A DNA stretch of 64,000 bases from Prunella strophiata (GCA_036583965.1 JAZBQD010000027.1:22699001-22763000), one strand, 5' to 3'; positions 1 through 15,102 are shown, counted from the first letter of the stretch. Translations and numbers: made by a program. Notes: generated from the sequence alone by a model not told the origin.

Positions 1-3000
1 GGGAACTGGCACAGCCCGAATTTCCTCAGCTCTCCTGCTGAGCCCCTGTGCTGAGGGCAGCTTCCCCTCAGAGCCAAGGCCATAGCACATCATTGTGGTG
101 TGGTTGTGAGCTGCACAAGTTGCCCTCACCAACTTCACACAGACAGAAATCAGTCCCAGGCCCAGCAGAAGGATATTATCATGTGAACTTCTGCAGGGGG
201 CTGGCTTTGGAACACTAGTTCCAGTGACCCATGAAAGGGAACACAGTCATGGCTCTGACACAAAATCTGTGGCAGCTTTCCTGGCCTGCAGACTGTATTG
301 CAGCACCCTAAAAACTCCACTGACTTGTTACAGAACAAGAATGAATTTGGTTCATGGTTTTGCCACTTTTTATTTCCAGAGCAGGCTCAGAAGCACTGAG
401 GAGGAGCGACTGACCCAAAAGAAAAGTAGGTATTGAAAATCTACTATATAATTAGGGATACATTTCTCTTAAACATTTTAAAGATGCTTCACTGTAGAAG
501 TAAAACAAAGCCAGAATATTCACCAGCATCAGGGTATTCCCAGGAGCCTTCATTGGGGAATATGCTAAGAAATAAGCCTTCCATATTAGAAGAATATCAC
601 TAAAAGTCAAATTGTTAAAGCTTAATGTGATGGTGTGCTTTAGAATAAAAACAGCTGCCACTAGGGCATTAAATATCTGCTGTAAGTGAAGAGGTATCCA
701 GCAAGCCTTTATCAGAATTAGATCAGTACCATTTTTGCCAGTAAAATGGTGAAAAATTTTAAACCATGAATAAATGAATGAATGTTTATTCACCATTAGC
801 AATCAGTATATTAATCTCTTGAAGGCTTTTTAAATTTCTATTTCCCCATTAATAGTCTCCTTTGTTTTCTCTGTCAATTTAATGTGTGGAAGAGGTAGAT
901 CTAACTCCTCATCTCTCATTCCTTTCCTAGTTCTCCCTTCCCTGCCTTGGATTTTTTTTCCCATGCATTCTCCTGTTCTTGCTCTGAGGCCTGATCCAAA
1001 GCAGACTTGTGTTTGCAGGGCAGGGATGGGAGATCACAGTGAGCTGCTGTGGCTGGTGAGTGAGCCTGCAGTAATTGTAGCCCCAGGACACGATGCCAGC
1101 GGTGGCTCCACGGGGTAGCACTGATGCCTCTGCTCTGCTGAAGTGCTCACACTCCTCAGGATGATCCAGGGGACAGTGATGCTGCTCTGGCCTGCTATTC
1201 CCCTGCATATGAGATTCAGTCATCCTGTTGCAGTGACAGGGGGGGTTTGTTTCACACAAATCTGCTCTAAAGACACAGGGAGAGCTCTGGCTGTTGTTGA
1301 CTGGGGAGTGGAAAATAAGATCAGCAAGCAGGAGCAGGGAACTAAAGCCTCCACAGCTTGACATCCAGGTGCTCACTCTATCTCAATAAACTTTGGTGCC
1401 ATACAATAATGAAAAAGCAAAAGGAATACCCAGTTTTGGGGGAAGGGGCCTTCCTCACCTGTCCAGACCTGCCAGTACAGGGTACATTATAGGGCAGCAT
1501 CCTGTCCTCCTTTATATTAAATTATGCTAAATAAATAAAGAAGATCTGTGTGATAGTAAGGGTCTGGCCAGGAAAAAAATTAAGAAAGATTTCATGGTAA
1601 TAATGAATAAGTGATAAATATCTAGTGACTATCTTGCTGGGAGCATTTTTTTTCAGAGAGATCTATGATGGGGCTTGTTTTATGATCCCAAAGGGCATCA
1701 CACATCATAGTGTGCTGAGAGGCTGCAGAACAGATTGGGAAGTAGTTCTCAGTACTTAATACCTAGGGATCCTCAAAAGCCATTTCCTCTTAGGATCACA
1801 TTTCCTTTGATCATTGGGGTTATTAATTATAGATACCTTGAACAGAGCAAGGCACTCTTACTGTACTCCTCAAACAGTGTCTCATTTAAAAGGAACAAAA
1901 TATTGTACTTAATTAGGGGTTCAGCTCTGGTGTCTTTTCAAGGCACTTTGGTATTGATTTGACCATGATAGCCTACTGTAGCAAATATTATGCCATTAAT
2001 AATAAAGGGAGCATGCAGACATAAAAGTGTAGGAAGGAAGCACCAAAATGTTTGTAATTCAGCTTGCCAGAGCAGTTGCAGTATAACCATCCAATCAATA
2101 TAGCATTTAGAATAAATGCTGTGTTCTATGGTTCAGAAGTGTCTACACTTATGTAGAGACCTTTCTTTGTGCCATTTTCTTAATTATATCAAGACCATGC
2201 TTCATCAAGTGACTTCAAGCAGAAGCATTTGAAGCTTAATTTTCTCTCTGGATAAATTGGAAGCCTATTGTTTCTGCCTTGACTCTTTAGGCTAATTTTG
2301 CCTCTGTTCTGTTTTTGTCTTACCTGTGCTTTGGTCATCATGATTAAACATATGAAATTAGCCATAAAATTACCAAGGTGAACATCAATCTGCACGCACA
2401 GGTGCCCTACAGAGCAGTGTTGATGAGCTTCTGCTTTGCAAGAGCTGCTTTAACTGCACTTTTCAGGTAAGATGTGGATTGTATGCATGCCAAGATAGTA
2501 TAAAGTAATTTTTTTAAGGTAATTTTTTATTACCTAGCTTTCCTTATAGCTACTAAGAATTTAAACTAGTATCAAAACTATATATGCTTTTCTAAATCAA
2601 ATGAACAAACCACAAAATAAAACCCATCAACCTCCCCACATGGTTCCTGATGATTGGAATTCTTACTTAAATCAACAGTAGTTTTGTCAAATTGTTGAAT
2701 CACAAAGCTTAACTCGTCAAGTACAGCACTTTAGTATGTCCATACTATACCCAGTTAAGGAGTTGCTCAGAAGTTTAATTCAAGCAGAGAAATAGATACT
2801 AAACTTACCCAACTTGTGCTGGGTTTTTTACCTGTTACCACAACATTTGGCATTTGTCAGACTGATTGTGATGCTTTCTTTCTAGGCTGCTCTCTTCTAA
2901 TTTGTGAGCCAACAAAACAAAATTCGATTTTACTATTAGGGAGCTAAAGGGAGCTAAAGCTCCAGCTAACCCAATTTCTTTTTTCTGTGGCCACCTTTCT

Positions 3001-6000
3001 TTTCTGGTTGCCCCCAAAAGGGATCCCAGTTTGAATGGCATACTTGGGAGAAAGTGTAGCTGGAGAGTTCCACGGCAGCATTTCACAATAATTCAGCATC
3101 CCTGCTCCCCAGGAGGTGGGCTGAAGTATCTCCCATAATGTTCCTGAACTGATGGCAGTAAGAGGGATTGTTATCTAGGAACATCTGAATTTCAAGTACA
3201 GAATCAATAACTGCCAATTGCCTTTGAGGTGACTTTTACCAGCCTTGGCTGAAGACTTTCTTAAATCAGCTTTTTATTGAAAACTCACGAGGAATGTGGT
3301 TTAGAAAAAGCAAAATCTTGTTTTCACTAGCCTGTAAATCTTCACAGTTCCTCAACAATTTTCATAACACTTTTCCTTTTTCTTCTCCGCATTGTCATGG
3401 CTGTTTGCTGCAGTGATTGAGTTTTCTTAACTGTCAGAACAATGTCAAGACAATGTGAAGACAGTGTCAAGGCAAATATAGAAAGGTGACAGTGTGAAGG
3501 AGGGAAAGAGAAAAGAGCTGTCAGTACTCAGAGTGCTCTCTAGAGAAAATATTTCCACAATAAAACCATTGTCACCATGCGCTGAGCAAGAGAGAATAAA
3601 GTGGAGGTAATTAAGTTACTGCTCTACGAGCATGTCTGGATGACAACTTGGAGGTAAAGAAGAACTTAGGAAAGCAGTTTGTGAGGATGTCTTTTGTCCA
3701 TTACTCTTGTCCCATGTCATCTCCTAGATGATGCTCCCTAATACTTATTTTCTCTTTCTCTTACCTCAGAGAGGAAAGACATTTCATTGCCCACTGAGGG
3801 GGAGGTGAAGGGTTTTCCCACTTGATGTGATTACCAAACACTTTATTAGGTGTCATGAGGCAAGACCTCTGCTTGCTTGTGGATAGTCAGCACTGAAAGA
3901 TGCTGAGTGTCCTGCTCCCAAATCAGTTCAGAGTTAATGCACAGTTTACCTCCATAGTGTATTTTTTTTTCTGAAATACCCTTGGAAAGGTGACACATTG
4001 TCACAAGGATGAGCAAAGTACAGAAGTGCAGCTCATCTGGGGCTAAATGCTGGTACCAAAGCCCTGTACTAAAGTACATCTCTACTGAAGGCTTGTGCAG
4101 AGTGAGGTGCTAACCTTTAGAACAGTTTTCAGGTGTTAAAATTAGGTGCTAGTCTTGTGAATTTGGTTTTTGTGTGTGTGCTGTTCCTCCCTCCTCTGCC
4201 TTAGAGATGGGGAGAATGAAAGGGCTTTCTACTATTTCTGTCCTTTTTCTGGACATCAGGATAATTGAATGTAAGAGGGTTTAGATGGATATTTGTCAAT
4301 ATATTGCAGTTCTGGAAAAACAGACACACTGTTTTCAATGATTTCTAAATAACATTATAAATCCCACTGGAGAAGTTTAAGAAAAATCAAATCATAAACA
4401 GTTCTATAAACTGCACCAAATACTTCAGGGATTATATTTTCAGATACAAGAATTAAGTGTTAGCTATTCAAAATTGAAAAGGCCAAGTATTTTCCATATA
4501 TCACATTTACATATTTATTATAATTTATTTTAAGGAGGTAGGTTGAATAGTTTAACAGACTTTCTTACTTGTTGCATATGAAATAACTGAACCATAAAAA
4601 TGCTTGCTTTTCTACCATTATCCTGTTGCTGGTTTATGCTTATTTGCAATTCATGAGAGCATTAAGTATAAAAGCATCAAGCCTGGGTGACCCATTCGGA
4701 TGAACTTCAGGTTTTATCCCCAGCTGCAGTAGCAATGCTCAAAGGAAGCTGCTTAAACTGATTGTAGCCTAGGTTATGTATCACTGAAGGCTGACTTTCC
4801 CCCCTTGCCCAGTTAAGGTTTTTTAACCTGAAAATAGTCTGCCATTTTGGATTGAGCATCAGCTGGAGAAGAGTGTGATTCTTGCCTGGGGCTCAGATGC
4901 CTCCTCCCATTAGTGTTCACACCTCAGCCATCATGTGCCTCCAGTAATCCTGGATCTCTCCAGTCCTCACACAGGAAGGGCTGTGGGATGGCAAGTGAGT
5001 GACCTGATCCCTTCAAAAGAGGCAGCTAAGAGTGATAAATGAAAGGAGTGATATGTAAATTCTTACAGTCAGCAATGGAAATTGCACATACAAAAATGCC
5101 TCCATTTGTTATAAGAGTGAGTAAACAATAATGCCATTTTTGCAAAAGAAATGCCTGTCATATTACAGATCTCTCAGGCACAAGAAGAAACTGGAAAAGT
5201 CTATGTGTGTCCTCCTGCTAATACTTAATTATATTAATGGGTGTGTATAGCATCTGAAGGGAGAAACACAAGATCTAAATTTAGTGATTTGAACAGGGAA
5301 ATTACTTGGATTGTGTTCACAGCTCTCTCACTGCAAGCAAGGTATTCACCTTGCCCTTCTCAGCTCAGCATTCTCACCTATACAACTGCCATGTGCCTCC
5401 TTGCAGGCTCTGAGGCCCAATCTGCTTATGTGTTGTAAAATATGCAAAATAGCTCACAAGGAAAAAACCAAAATTATTTTCATGGGAGAAATTTTCTCAG
5501 CATATTTTCAAGGAAGAGAAAGAATCTGAAAGAAGTCTGCTCCTTCACACTTGTATGACTCTGCTGGGCATGACCACACCTTTGAGGATAACTTTAAAGT
5601 CAGAAAATGTCTTTGAGAGAGTCTAAACTGATGTCTAAACTCAAACTCAAAGTACAAGTGTAAGTGCAAGGAGGACAAATGAGTTTTACAAGGTGAAATG
5701 CTAAACTGACCTTGAACATGAAAGCAGAGCCCTTGGTATTATCACAGGAAAATGTTAGATTCTAAGACTTCACTTGAGAAGCAGAACTAATTAGAGAAGA
5801 TTAACAGAAATGAGGCATGTAATAGCCGGAATAGGGCATGACTGCAGTTTGAAAGGCTGAATCACTGGACCTCTCATTGAGGTCAAGATTTTAAGAACAC
5901 TAGACCTTTTTTAAAGGCAAGTGACAAATTTTACAGATGTTCCTGGGTAGCTGAACATTCATTATAGAATTCAAGCTCTGTTCTGCACATAGGAGTTTCC

Positions 6001-6420
6001 TCTGTGTTAAGACTGTTTTCATCCTTAATATCTGGAAATATAACATTTCTGAGCATGGGATATTATTCAGGGCCACATTCACATTCCTACTACTTTGCAG
6101 GGAGTCCTGAAGAGATAGTGGAGACTTCTTCTTTGTTGTTTTTGGGCTTTTTTTCAATGAATATAGTAACTGGTTTTTTGTTTGTGGTTTTTTTTTTCCC
6201 CAAAAGGAGTCTGAAATATACATTGCAGTCTTTTCCCTCATACTTTGCAATTTTTCCAATTTGTCACTAACCAGCTTCCAACAAACTCTAAAGGCCTTTT
6301 ATTACTGAATGGTAAAAAATGTGTCAGAATTGAGACAGCACTTCTGCTACACTCCCTGAAGTGACTGCTTTGCCAGCATTGTAGTAATGGGCTCAGCTGA
6401 AACCTAAGTGGTTCACATGG

Positions 6421-6504
6421 AACAGAAAGCTTTGGAAGGGACTGTTGGTGATCATCTAGTCCAAGCCATTGCATCAACTAGAGCAGAAAGCTCAGCACCC
6501 ATTG
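6421..6504 (-). mobile_element. CR1 LINE 3'-end fragment
   Basis: The plus strand contains TTTGGAAGGGAC and GATCATCTAGTCCAA, followed by a degenerate ATC-AACTAGA-CAG stretch. This is the complement of the avian CR1 3' region. It is a short diverged relic in CRB1 intron 1, inserted in minus orientation, without the terminal octamers. Confidence 0.6.
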
Positions 6505-9500
6505 CCTGTGACTACTTCTCGGAACTTTCTGTAATGATTTAGTACAAATTTCTTATTTTTGGAAAGCCAGGTTTACTGTAAGCATGTGTAACCACATGCC
6601 TGTGGTTAATGAAAGTGTTGGTGCTCATCAGGGATTGCAGAAAAGAAGCAGTCACCCATGAAGACCCAGAATTCTTCAGGCTGATTCAGAGCCCTTGCAT
6701 AAAAGATGTGCAGCTTTAAAAGACAGGAAAATCCATCTCTCAGCTCTCTGGGTGTTTGCAGTTATGCTAATAAAAGTAAGGAGAGGGTTCCCCTGTCTGT
6801 AGAAATGTTAACACAATCTGTCTGAAACTGCAGCACAATTAAATAGCATTGGCAGGTGTTATGTGAGTGCCCTCTAGAACATGTTTTCATGTTAGCCCAA
6901 AGAAGAAATTGTGCAATTCAAGATGCAAACACATTTGTAATGCTGCTTATCTCTTGCACAAACATCTCAGTAAATGTAATAACAGTCTACATTTGCTTCT
7001 AATAGTATTGAAGAATGCAGTTCCCTCAAAGTTTAGTTTAAGAGCTGGAATATAACAAGCAGAGTAATTGATTGCCAGTCAATCAAAGTATCTCAAAATC
7101 TCAAACATCTCAAAAGACAATATTCTTAATCTCCTTGAAAAGAAACCACTCTTGATTACAACCCCTGACTTCCTGGTTTCATAAGCAAAGCCATGCTGGT
7201 CCTCACTGGACATAACACAAAATGAATAGACTTAGGAAGTTAAACTAGAAAAAAAAAATAAATCAACTCTGCTCAAGGTTCCTTGTGGAATAGCAGAATA
7301 GCAGAATTACAGGCAACAAATGCCTGTGTGACTGCAGCAACACCATTGCCAGCTCAGAGGTGCTGGCTGGGAATATAGGAGAGCCACTGTGGGGTATTTT
7401 CCTTGGTCCCTGGGCAGAGAGAACACTGACAGACATCTCTGGGAACACAAAGTGCCTGCATGAATCTGTAGGCAATTCCCCAAAGAAAATGAAGAATGGA
7501 GTGTTTATAGCTTTAAGGCTGTGGTAGAAACACTGTAAAAATAGATCTCATTTTATTCTTCTGTGTGCAGAGAGCTACATTTCTCCCTTTTTTATTCCTA
7601 TCATTTGTCAGATCATTAGGTCAGTCTGTTTGCTGGAAGGATTTTTATATCCAGATCCTTCAAAGGTGTTCAGTGTCAATCCTGCCTTCTGCTGTTTAGC
7701 TCCATTAAAGTTTTGCTCCAAACATCTCTCAGTCTTGTCACTTCACTACTGTGGAAAATGGTGGCAGTCCCAAGTTATTTCTTAGGAAACACAATATTCT
7801 TTGGAAATAGCCTTTTGAATGTGAAAATGGCAATTGATTTTAGTAACTTTAATCTTTTTGCAGTTTTCCATGAGCTCCAAAATGGGAAGATGTTAGACTA
7901 AATTGAATCAGACATTTAAGACATACTCATGAGAAAACAGAATGGATAGTTCTTGTTATATCAAACTGAGGGCATTTTTACATGGATTGAGGCTTGCAGA
8001 ATGTTCAGTACCATTAGTATTACAACTTGAATTACAAATGTCAGCTGTATTTAATAAGAGAGAAGGGATGGGTTTAGTTAGAAAAACTGAATTAGTGAGT
8101 CCTACAAAATGATGGCCAGACATTTGCTTTTTGCAGCTGCATTGCAGAGGCATTTACTTGCATTCTGCTCCAAATATATATACAGACAGGGATCAAAAAG
8201 GCTTGGGTTATCAGTCCACAAACACGTATTTTCCTACATCTTATGGTAGGAATCAGTGGAGGCTGGCTTTCAGAATTCTTTTAAGATTGAACAAAGGAGA
8301 GCTTGCAAGGGCCTTGCATATTTTCATCCCATTTAATAGCTCTGATGCAATCTCTAATACATCAGTGTCATTCCCTGGCTACTCCTCACTGGCATTGCAC
8401 ATTTCTTTTGTTATACAGCCTCTGTTTGCTTATTTCACAAGATTGGTGCCTCCTCCCTCTGTATCTTATTTATGGGGTTATCAAAGGAAATTAAGGGGCT
8501 GTTGGAGAACAGCAGGCACAGTTAGGATTTCTTTACACCGTGTCAGACCTCTGTAGTGTTTTTGCCTTTCTTACAGCCAGCACAGCTGCACCCTTCCTGC
8601 AACAGGAAGGAGCTGATGGCCAAGGAGCAGCAAGGAGATGTGTATTAGTTCAGACACACTCTCAGGGGCTCTCTTTCCAGCTGCTGGGAGGGTGGTGAGT
8701 TACACTGTGGGCTCTTCAGTGCAGATGACAGAGCCTGATCTCTTTCAGCTGTGTGGATACTCTCTGTGTTCAGACTCAGAGATGGTTTGCCATACCAGGA
8801 GTGGTACCACAGCTGCTCTGGAAGCATCTACAAATTGCCACAAAGCTTGGCTAAATACCGCTGAAGCTACTGCTGTGTACAAATGTCTTTTCAAGGCTAC
8901 ATTATTACAGTGAGAGTTCTGAGTTCCCTGCTGTGAGTAGTCTGTCAGTGCAGGTTACCCAAACTGCAGTTGCTTGGATCCTTGCAGACTGATGACTGTC
9001 TATCATTCTGCATCTTTGCTTTGGCTTCCTGTCAAATTATGTTGTTTTCAAAGTCCTCTAGCTCACATTCAAAGAAGAAAAGAAATGTGTCACAGTCAAA
9101 TTCAGAGCTAGGGCCCTTCTTGTGGAAGAAAGAGCTAATGAAGTGTTCTGTATCATCCTGCTGGAAACCCCAGCAAGGGAGACTGGAACTGTCAAAGGGA
9201 AGAGTGTGGCCAGTGTGCACTGCCTCTTATGCTGCCTGTAGCCTCCCTGGCAGTCTGGATGTGAATTAGAGTCTCTCTGGCCTTTATTTCAGAGGACAGT
9301 CAGCCTTTGGTAACACCACAATGTAGGAACATGGTTGTACCTCTCAGAAACCTCAGCAAAGGAACTGTCAGGCCATTGTGTCCATGGCTGAGCTCTAAGG
9401 GAGGGCTACAAAGTTCTGTTTGTTTACTCACAGCCTTGATGTCAATCACTGTGATTGAGTGCACTTTGAAGGAATGTGTCCTGCCTGCAAAGCCCCTGAC

Positions 9501-11399
9501 TAATGCAGATAAAGATGCTTTGTCTGTCTCATTATCCAAGGAAGAGTTTAAGGGACTATGCTGCCAGTATGCTGAGCCTTGGGCAGGCAAGCAAGAGCAG
9601 TAAAAAGAAGCAAGGAGTTTCTCCCCTTGCCTGCCAGCATCCACCCAGGCCACAATTATTCAGGCACAGCATTTCCCAGCAGAGAAGGATGCACCAGGCA
9701 AGTGCCCTGATCCTTAGCTGCTGGAGAGGGGACACTGCAGCGGGTTAGCAGCCCATGCCCCTTTTCTACCCACAGAAATATTTAGCCCTTGAAATATTCT
9801 GATTTCTGTCCCCGCTGATCAGATTCCAGGCAGGCAGAAGCTGCCCTAACCCTGAAGTTGCAGCAGCCTTGCTTTGTTGATGCCTGGAGAGGGACGTTTT
9901 GCTGGGCCTGCAGGAGCCCTGCAGAGCTGCAGTGGCAGCTGCGTGGTGCCCGCCCAGAGGCCCTGTCAGCTGCAGTCTTTGTCAAAAGATGGAAGCAGCT
10001 TCCTGTTGACCCATTTTATGGGTGAGTAAGATATAATCAATATGGAGTAGAGGTAAGAATCTCATTGGAAAAGGATTTATCTGGATTGTTGGGTTTTTTT
10101 GCTGTTTGCTGGTGTGAGAGGGCTTCCATGCGAAATAGCACTGGTAATGGCTGAGGAAACAGAGAAGTACAGTGAGAACTGACAAAACATGTCAGTCCCT
10201 AAAACCAACAAATTAATCTGTGATATCAGTCTAGAAAATAATGTGTATCACTTATCTCCTTGCTCCAGATGAGTCAATTAATTTTAAAGGCTTCCCTTAG
10301 AAGATGGGCCTTTTGTCCATTTTTGGGCCACCACAAAGAGCAAAGGGAATACTCAAGTTTGCCTAGAGATTGAGGCATTGTCTAGAAGATTTTCTTAATG
10401 TTGGAATGAGAATAATAAAAACAAACCCAAAAGTAGAAGTATCCCTGGGAGGTCTTTGGCTGCAAGCCCCTGTAGGCAGTATCACAGGCACTTAGGTTGC
10501 TATTTCTCTAACTTACTTACTTATTAGAGAAAGTTAAGTGACATGGACTAAGACATATTTATTTATTTATTGCTTTGTAGATGGCTGGATATATATATAT
10601 TTAAACCTTGATATTTCATAAATAAGTAATTTTTGCTGACATCAAAATAAAATGTTAAACTGCTCTTAGATGAAGCAGAAGTCCTACTCCAATATTAATT
10701 TGTTGCACTATTTCCAGAATGGTCAATTAGTACAGTTTCCTAGGAATCTACTGCTATTTGTTTTTGTGCAGGAAGTTCCAGTCTTACATTGCTTTTTTTA
10801 TATGAAGTGAGAAGCTGGCAGGTTCAGTAGGCAATCCATGTTTTCCATTCCTTTTCAGGTTTCTGACTATGCAAAGTTTTTGTATTGATAATCCATTCAT
10901 TAATTATATTTTCTTGGATTATACTGTCAACATATCAAGTATACTCAAAATGCAAGTAAAAATATAAGTGCTTCCACTCCAAAAGCCAGAAATCAAACTA
11001 CATTATCTCTAGCATGGGGGTACTTTCTGTTCTCATTGTAATCAGTGCCTTCAGTAGCCAAAGTGCTTAAGTTTAGGCTACCAAAAAATAAGGTCTTGCT
11101 GTCTCAAAGAATGAGAGTAAACTATTTTCTCATTGAAATTTAGGCAATAATTCTGTTTTTGCTGCAACACGGGGGGCTGAGTTCAGGACTGCCTTTGTTT
11201 TGCACAGCACATAATCCCCAGTTGTGCAGAAGGGAAGGGAGCCATCTGCTCACCCTGCCCCAGAGCTGTTCCTGAGCTGCCCTGGAGCCTCAGTGCCACC
11301 ACAGCCCTTGGGACAAGTCCCCACCTGTGCCTCTCAGGGGGCTCTGTCCCCTGAGACCTTCACAGATCCCCCAGGGTGGTGCTGACTGCCCAGGGTCTG

Positions 11400-11880
11400 T
11401 GTAACACCAGCTGTGAGACAGCAGTCTAGACAATCTCTGGCAGATATTTATCTAACCCATTCATTAAAAAGTTCTGATAGAGTGTCTTAATTGTCCTTCA
11501 GTTGGGAAAGTTCACATAAATCTTCCCTGATGTACATGGAATCTATTATTTTCCAGAGCCTGCCCTTCTAGAGGTGACAGGGAGCAACTGATCTCATCAC
11601 CATCCTTGATTGCCGTTCTCTTCTGTGGAGGTAGGACTGTAATCATGTCTTCCCTCAGGCTTCTCTTCCTGTGACCCTTTCTCACAGGGCACATCTTTCT
11701 AAATGTCTTTCTATTTTTGCTGTCCCTTTCCAGCATTTTCCTAATTGCCTCTCTCTTGCTCACAGCAGCACTCAAAACTGGATACAGCCAGTACTGAGCA
11801 GTGGTTTGATTGCTCTCCTGTGTCTTACAAGTCATTTTACTGTCAACACACAACAGCAAAATATTTGCCTTTCCTTTTCA
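11400..11880 (-). mobile_element. probable old CR1-like LINE relic
   Basis: Words such as TAGACAATCTCTGGCAGATA, followed by TTATCTAACCCATTC and further on TGGATACAGCCAGTACTGAG, resemble old diverged avian CR1 families in reverse complement. The match is by recollection of word order only and the boundaries are approximate. A GC-rich patch at about 11165-11400 immediately to the left may be unrelated. Confidence 0.4.
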
Positions 11881-12054
11881 GTGGGGAAGTGCCCAATTTG
11901 GCCATCAAAATTTGAGCACTCTCTAAATAGCACTAGGTTGTTTTTTTCTGAGGTTCCTCTAACAGAGAGGAAAAGGTGTAGAGATTTGCACAAGGAAAAG
12001 ACTCCCTAGGTGCTTTAGGTTTATCAAAGTAACACAGGGAGAACAAAAAACTGT

Positions 12055-12094
12055 GGAGAGAGAGAGAGATAGATAGATAGACAGACAAACAAAC
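12055..12094. repeat. compound microsatellite (GA)n-(GATA)n-(GACA)n
   Basis: A GA run passes into GATA repeats, then GACA and AAAC units, over about 40 bp inside CRB1 intron 1. This is a typical compound microsatellite formed by slippage with point-mutated unit switching. Confidence 0.85.
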
Positions 12095-13464
12095 TTTGTG
12101 TGGGGACACCTTTGAAAGGTTTATGTATATACTAAAACATTAGGTTTATATCCTCTGCTTGTATTAAATTAACTCTCCAGCCTCAGTTTCTGCAGTCCAT
12201 TATCATGGATACAGGATAACCTACACCAGTGTTTCAAGATCTGTGTGAGGTCTCTGCTGCTGGTTAAGCATGAATGATAAAACACCTTTTGCACAACCTC
12301 CTTTCTTGCCCCTCAGACCCTTTCCTAATAGGTCATTAGTCACAAACAACCTGCTTACAGAGATTGATGTGTGTCCTTGCTGCAGAATTCCCTTTTGGTC
12401 CTGTGACTGTGAATACATCATTCAGTGGCTTGTCCTGTATTGCCAAAATCACTGTCATTTGAGGGGTAAATTTTTGAAGAAGCTGGTATCTTGAACTTTG
12501 TAATTTCTGAATGACAAAATGGGATGTGGGGGAATGTTTAATCTCCAGAGGTTCTCAGTGGTGACAGTTCCCAAGTTACAGAGCACACAGCAGAGAGGGG
12601 GTCTGTAACCTGGTATCCTTCTCTGCTCTTGGAATGGCAGATGTAGCACCCTAAGGATGCCTTGTAAGAATTTTAACAGAGTGGCTCAAGTACAGTTGTG
12701 GCTGGGATGTTCTTAATGTCACTTTTACACATTTATCTTGCAGAAGTTACTGCCTTTTTCTTAAGTTACAGGGCTACTAGTTTTCATTCTTAAGATTTAG
12801 TTTCATTCCAGAGATGGAGATGTTATCCATAATAAAATATATACATGGAAAGGAAAAAAAACCCCGACCCAGCACAACTGAGTCTAGAAGCTGCTGCTTT
12901 TAACTTACTGGAGATGATGGCAGACATGTGAAGGATGTTTCATTTTTGCTGTGCTCCAGATGCCATGTGTGACAGCCAGGAGGGAGGCAGGGCTGCTGAG
13001 TGCAGCTCTGACAGGCTCGGCTCCACGGAGGGCTAATGAGGAGCCGCCGAATGGGCTGTGAACTCATCAAACCACACTAACAAGACTTTGCTGGAAAGCT
13101 CCTTACATCACCCGGGTGTGCATGAGGGATGAGCAGTGTGAGCAAAACCACAAATCTCTTTATAAGCAGAGCTTTCTTCCTAACACAGTAATTAAGCAGT
13201 AATTAGAAGTTTTGTGAGTAATGGGAATAGTTGTGTGAAATTAAGAGTTCTTGTCCACGGGGAAAAATTGCATAGTGCCAGCATCTCAGAGGGGTAGAAA
13301 AAGGCTGCAAGTAAAACTCAGATATTTTGTTCATATTAACAGCAATCCCAAATGAATTTCCATTCTTAATTTATGAACATTTGAGCAATTTATGAAGCAC
13401 TGATTTTGAAGTAAATAATACATTTTTTTCAGCTCTGCTGAAAGGTCACTAAAATGGAGAAAAA

Positions 13465-13585
13465 TAGAATCACAGAATGGTTTGGGTTAGAAAGGACCTT
13501 AAAATCATCTACTTTGAACACCCCTGCTGTGGGAAGGGACAACTTCCACTAGACCAGGTCTTGAACCCTTTCAGAGATGGGGCAT
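13465..13585 (-). mobile_element. CR1 LINE 3'-end fragment
   Basis: The plus strand begins AGAATCACAGAATGG, then TTTGGGTTAGAAAGGACCTT, ATCATCTACTTTGAAC and CTAGACCAGGTC. This is the reverse complement of the CR1 3' terminus, including a decayed terminal octamer (ATTCTGTG family). Orientation is therefore minus with the 3' end at the lower coordinate. It is a truncated insertion of about 120 bp. Confidence 0.85.
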
Positions 13586-15102
13586 ACACAGCTTATATGG
13601 GCAATAGTTTTGACCTTAAAATATTATTTGTCTGTATTTTTCCCAAAAGGAAGACAATTCTGCAGCAGTGATAGGTAATCCATTGTAAAACTTGTTAAAA
13701 TCAGTACTTGAATGTTGAATGAAAAGATTTTGAACTTGACTTCAGACAGAATCACTTCCAAAACTGATGTCTAAATATATCTGTATTTATCAGAATTGCT
13801 CTTTCTCTATTTCATGAGCAACTCCCTGCCCACAGTTTCAGGCTTGTAATTCCTGTTAGACAGTAGTATGACAGCACTGAGTTATCAGTGTTGTTCTGGA
13901 CTTGGGACATGCTTCCTGTCACCTGTTGTACATAAAGATTCATGGTCCCTCCTCACACAGAGCTGGGCATTTCTGGATGCCCCCAGATTAATTTTATGTG
14001 AGTAGTTCTTAGGTATGATTTGTAGAAACAAATGATGTTCACAAAATGCCATATAAACCCAACTTGTACTGAATACATGCTTGCATATGGAGTTCATGGC
14101 TTCTAAACACTATTTATTTTCTAAATTGTTTAGAATAAATAGTTATAAAAAACATTCTGCCTTTAAGCAGGACCTAAGATTAGAATCCTTTGGGGAAAGA
14201 CAAATCCAGTAAACCGATTTTAAAAACATAATGGCAGATACAACTTCTATAGATATCATCAATCACCTTTGTTTCATTTTATCCTCAGCTTTTCTGTCTT
14301 GGTCTTTCTCAGCTTTAATTTTTAAGTAGAGAAGTAATTGCAGTCAGTTCTGCTTCCACTTCTATCTCATCTGTTCACAGTTATGTTTTTATTAACAGAA
14401 ACTGTCAGCAGTTTCAAGTGGGGTACAAGCTTTCTAAAGAGCAAACACCTCTCAAGATCATTAAATGCACAGCACTGACAGATAGAGGTATGGTCCTGAG
14501 CCTGATTCTGGGTCCCAATGCAGCTGCTCCATCCTGGGATATCAATTTGTGTCACACTGTGGCAACAGCCACAGTTCTACCTGAGAAAGTTCTCCAAGAC
14601 TGAAAAGCCCCTTGCTTGAGTCTGGCCATATGGCCATAACCCAGAGAGCACCCGTGCCACATGCAGGATGTCATTCCAGTTAAGGGGGCTGAGGAAAAGG
14701 CATAAAATGACACACAGCTACTGTCCTTGCCTTTGGCTTCCTGCATTGAGCAAAGCTCACCCCAGGTGAAAGCCAAAACTTGTATTTATCTTCTATCTTT
14801 AAACTGATTCCCAGGGGCTTTTTTCTTGTTTTCATTCTAGCAATGTTTTCTTTGTGCATGATGTTTTTAATGTGATCTTCTTAATTTATAAAACTTAAAT
14901 TTTAATTCCCCTTCCCAAAGCTTTTATATTTTGTTCTGATTTGCCTGCCTCATGGAAAAATGAAGTTTTCTTAACCAACACAACTGCTATTGCCTTCCTT
15001 TGCTTAGATAGCAGACTCTTTCTTAGAGACTTTCTGGTTGTTCATCCTACAGGATGAACTTTGAAAATTACTTTGTGGAAGTTACAGGTCCAGTTTGGTG
15101 AG

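Noticed and set aside
452..802. 116-codon hydrophobic minus-strand frame
   Set aside because: No recognisable family, AT-rich chance-like composition, no promoter or splice context.
927..1376. 149-codon minus-strand frame, considered as a CRB1 EGF exon
   Set aside because: Cysteines do not follow EGF spacing and there are no flanking splice sites in a sensible phase.
8131..8556. 141-codon plus-strand frame in CRB1 intron 1
   Set aside because: No domain, biased residues or splice support; expected by chance over many kilobases.
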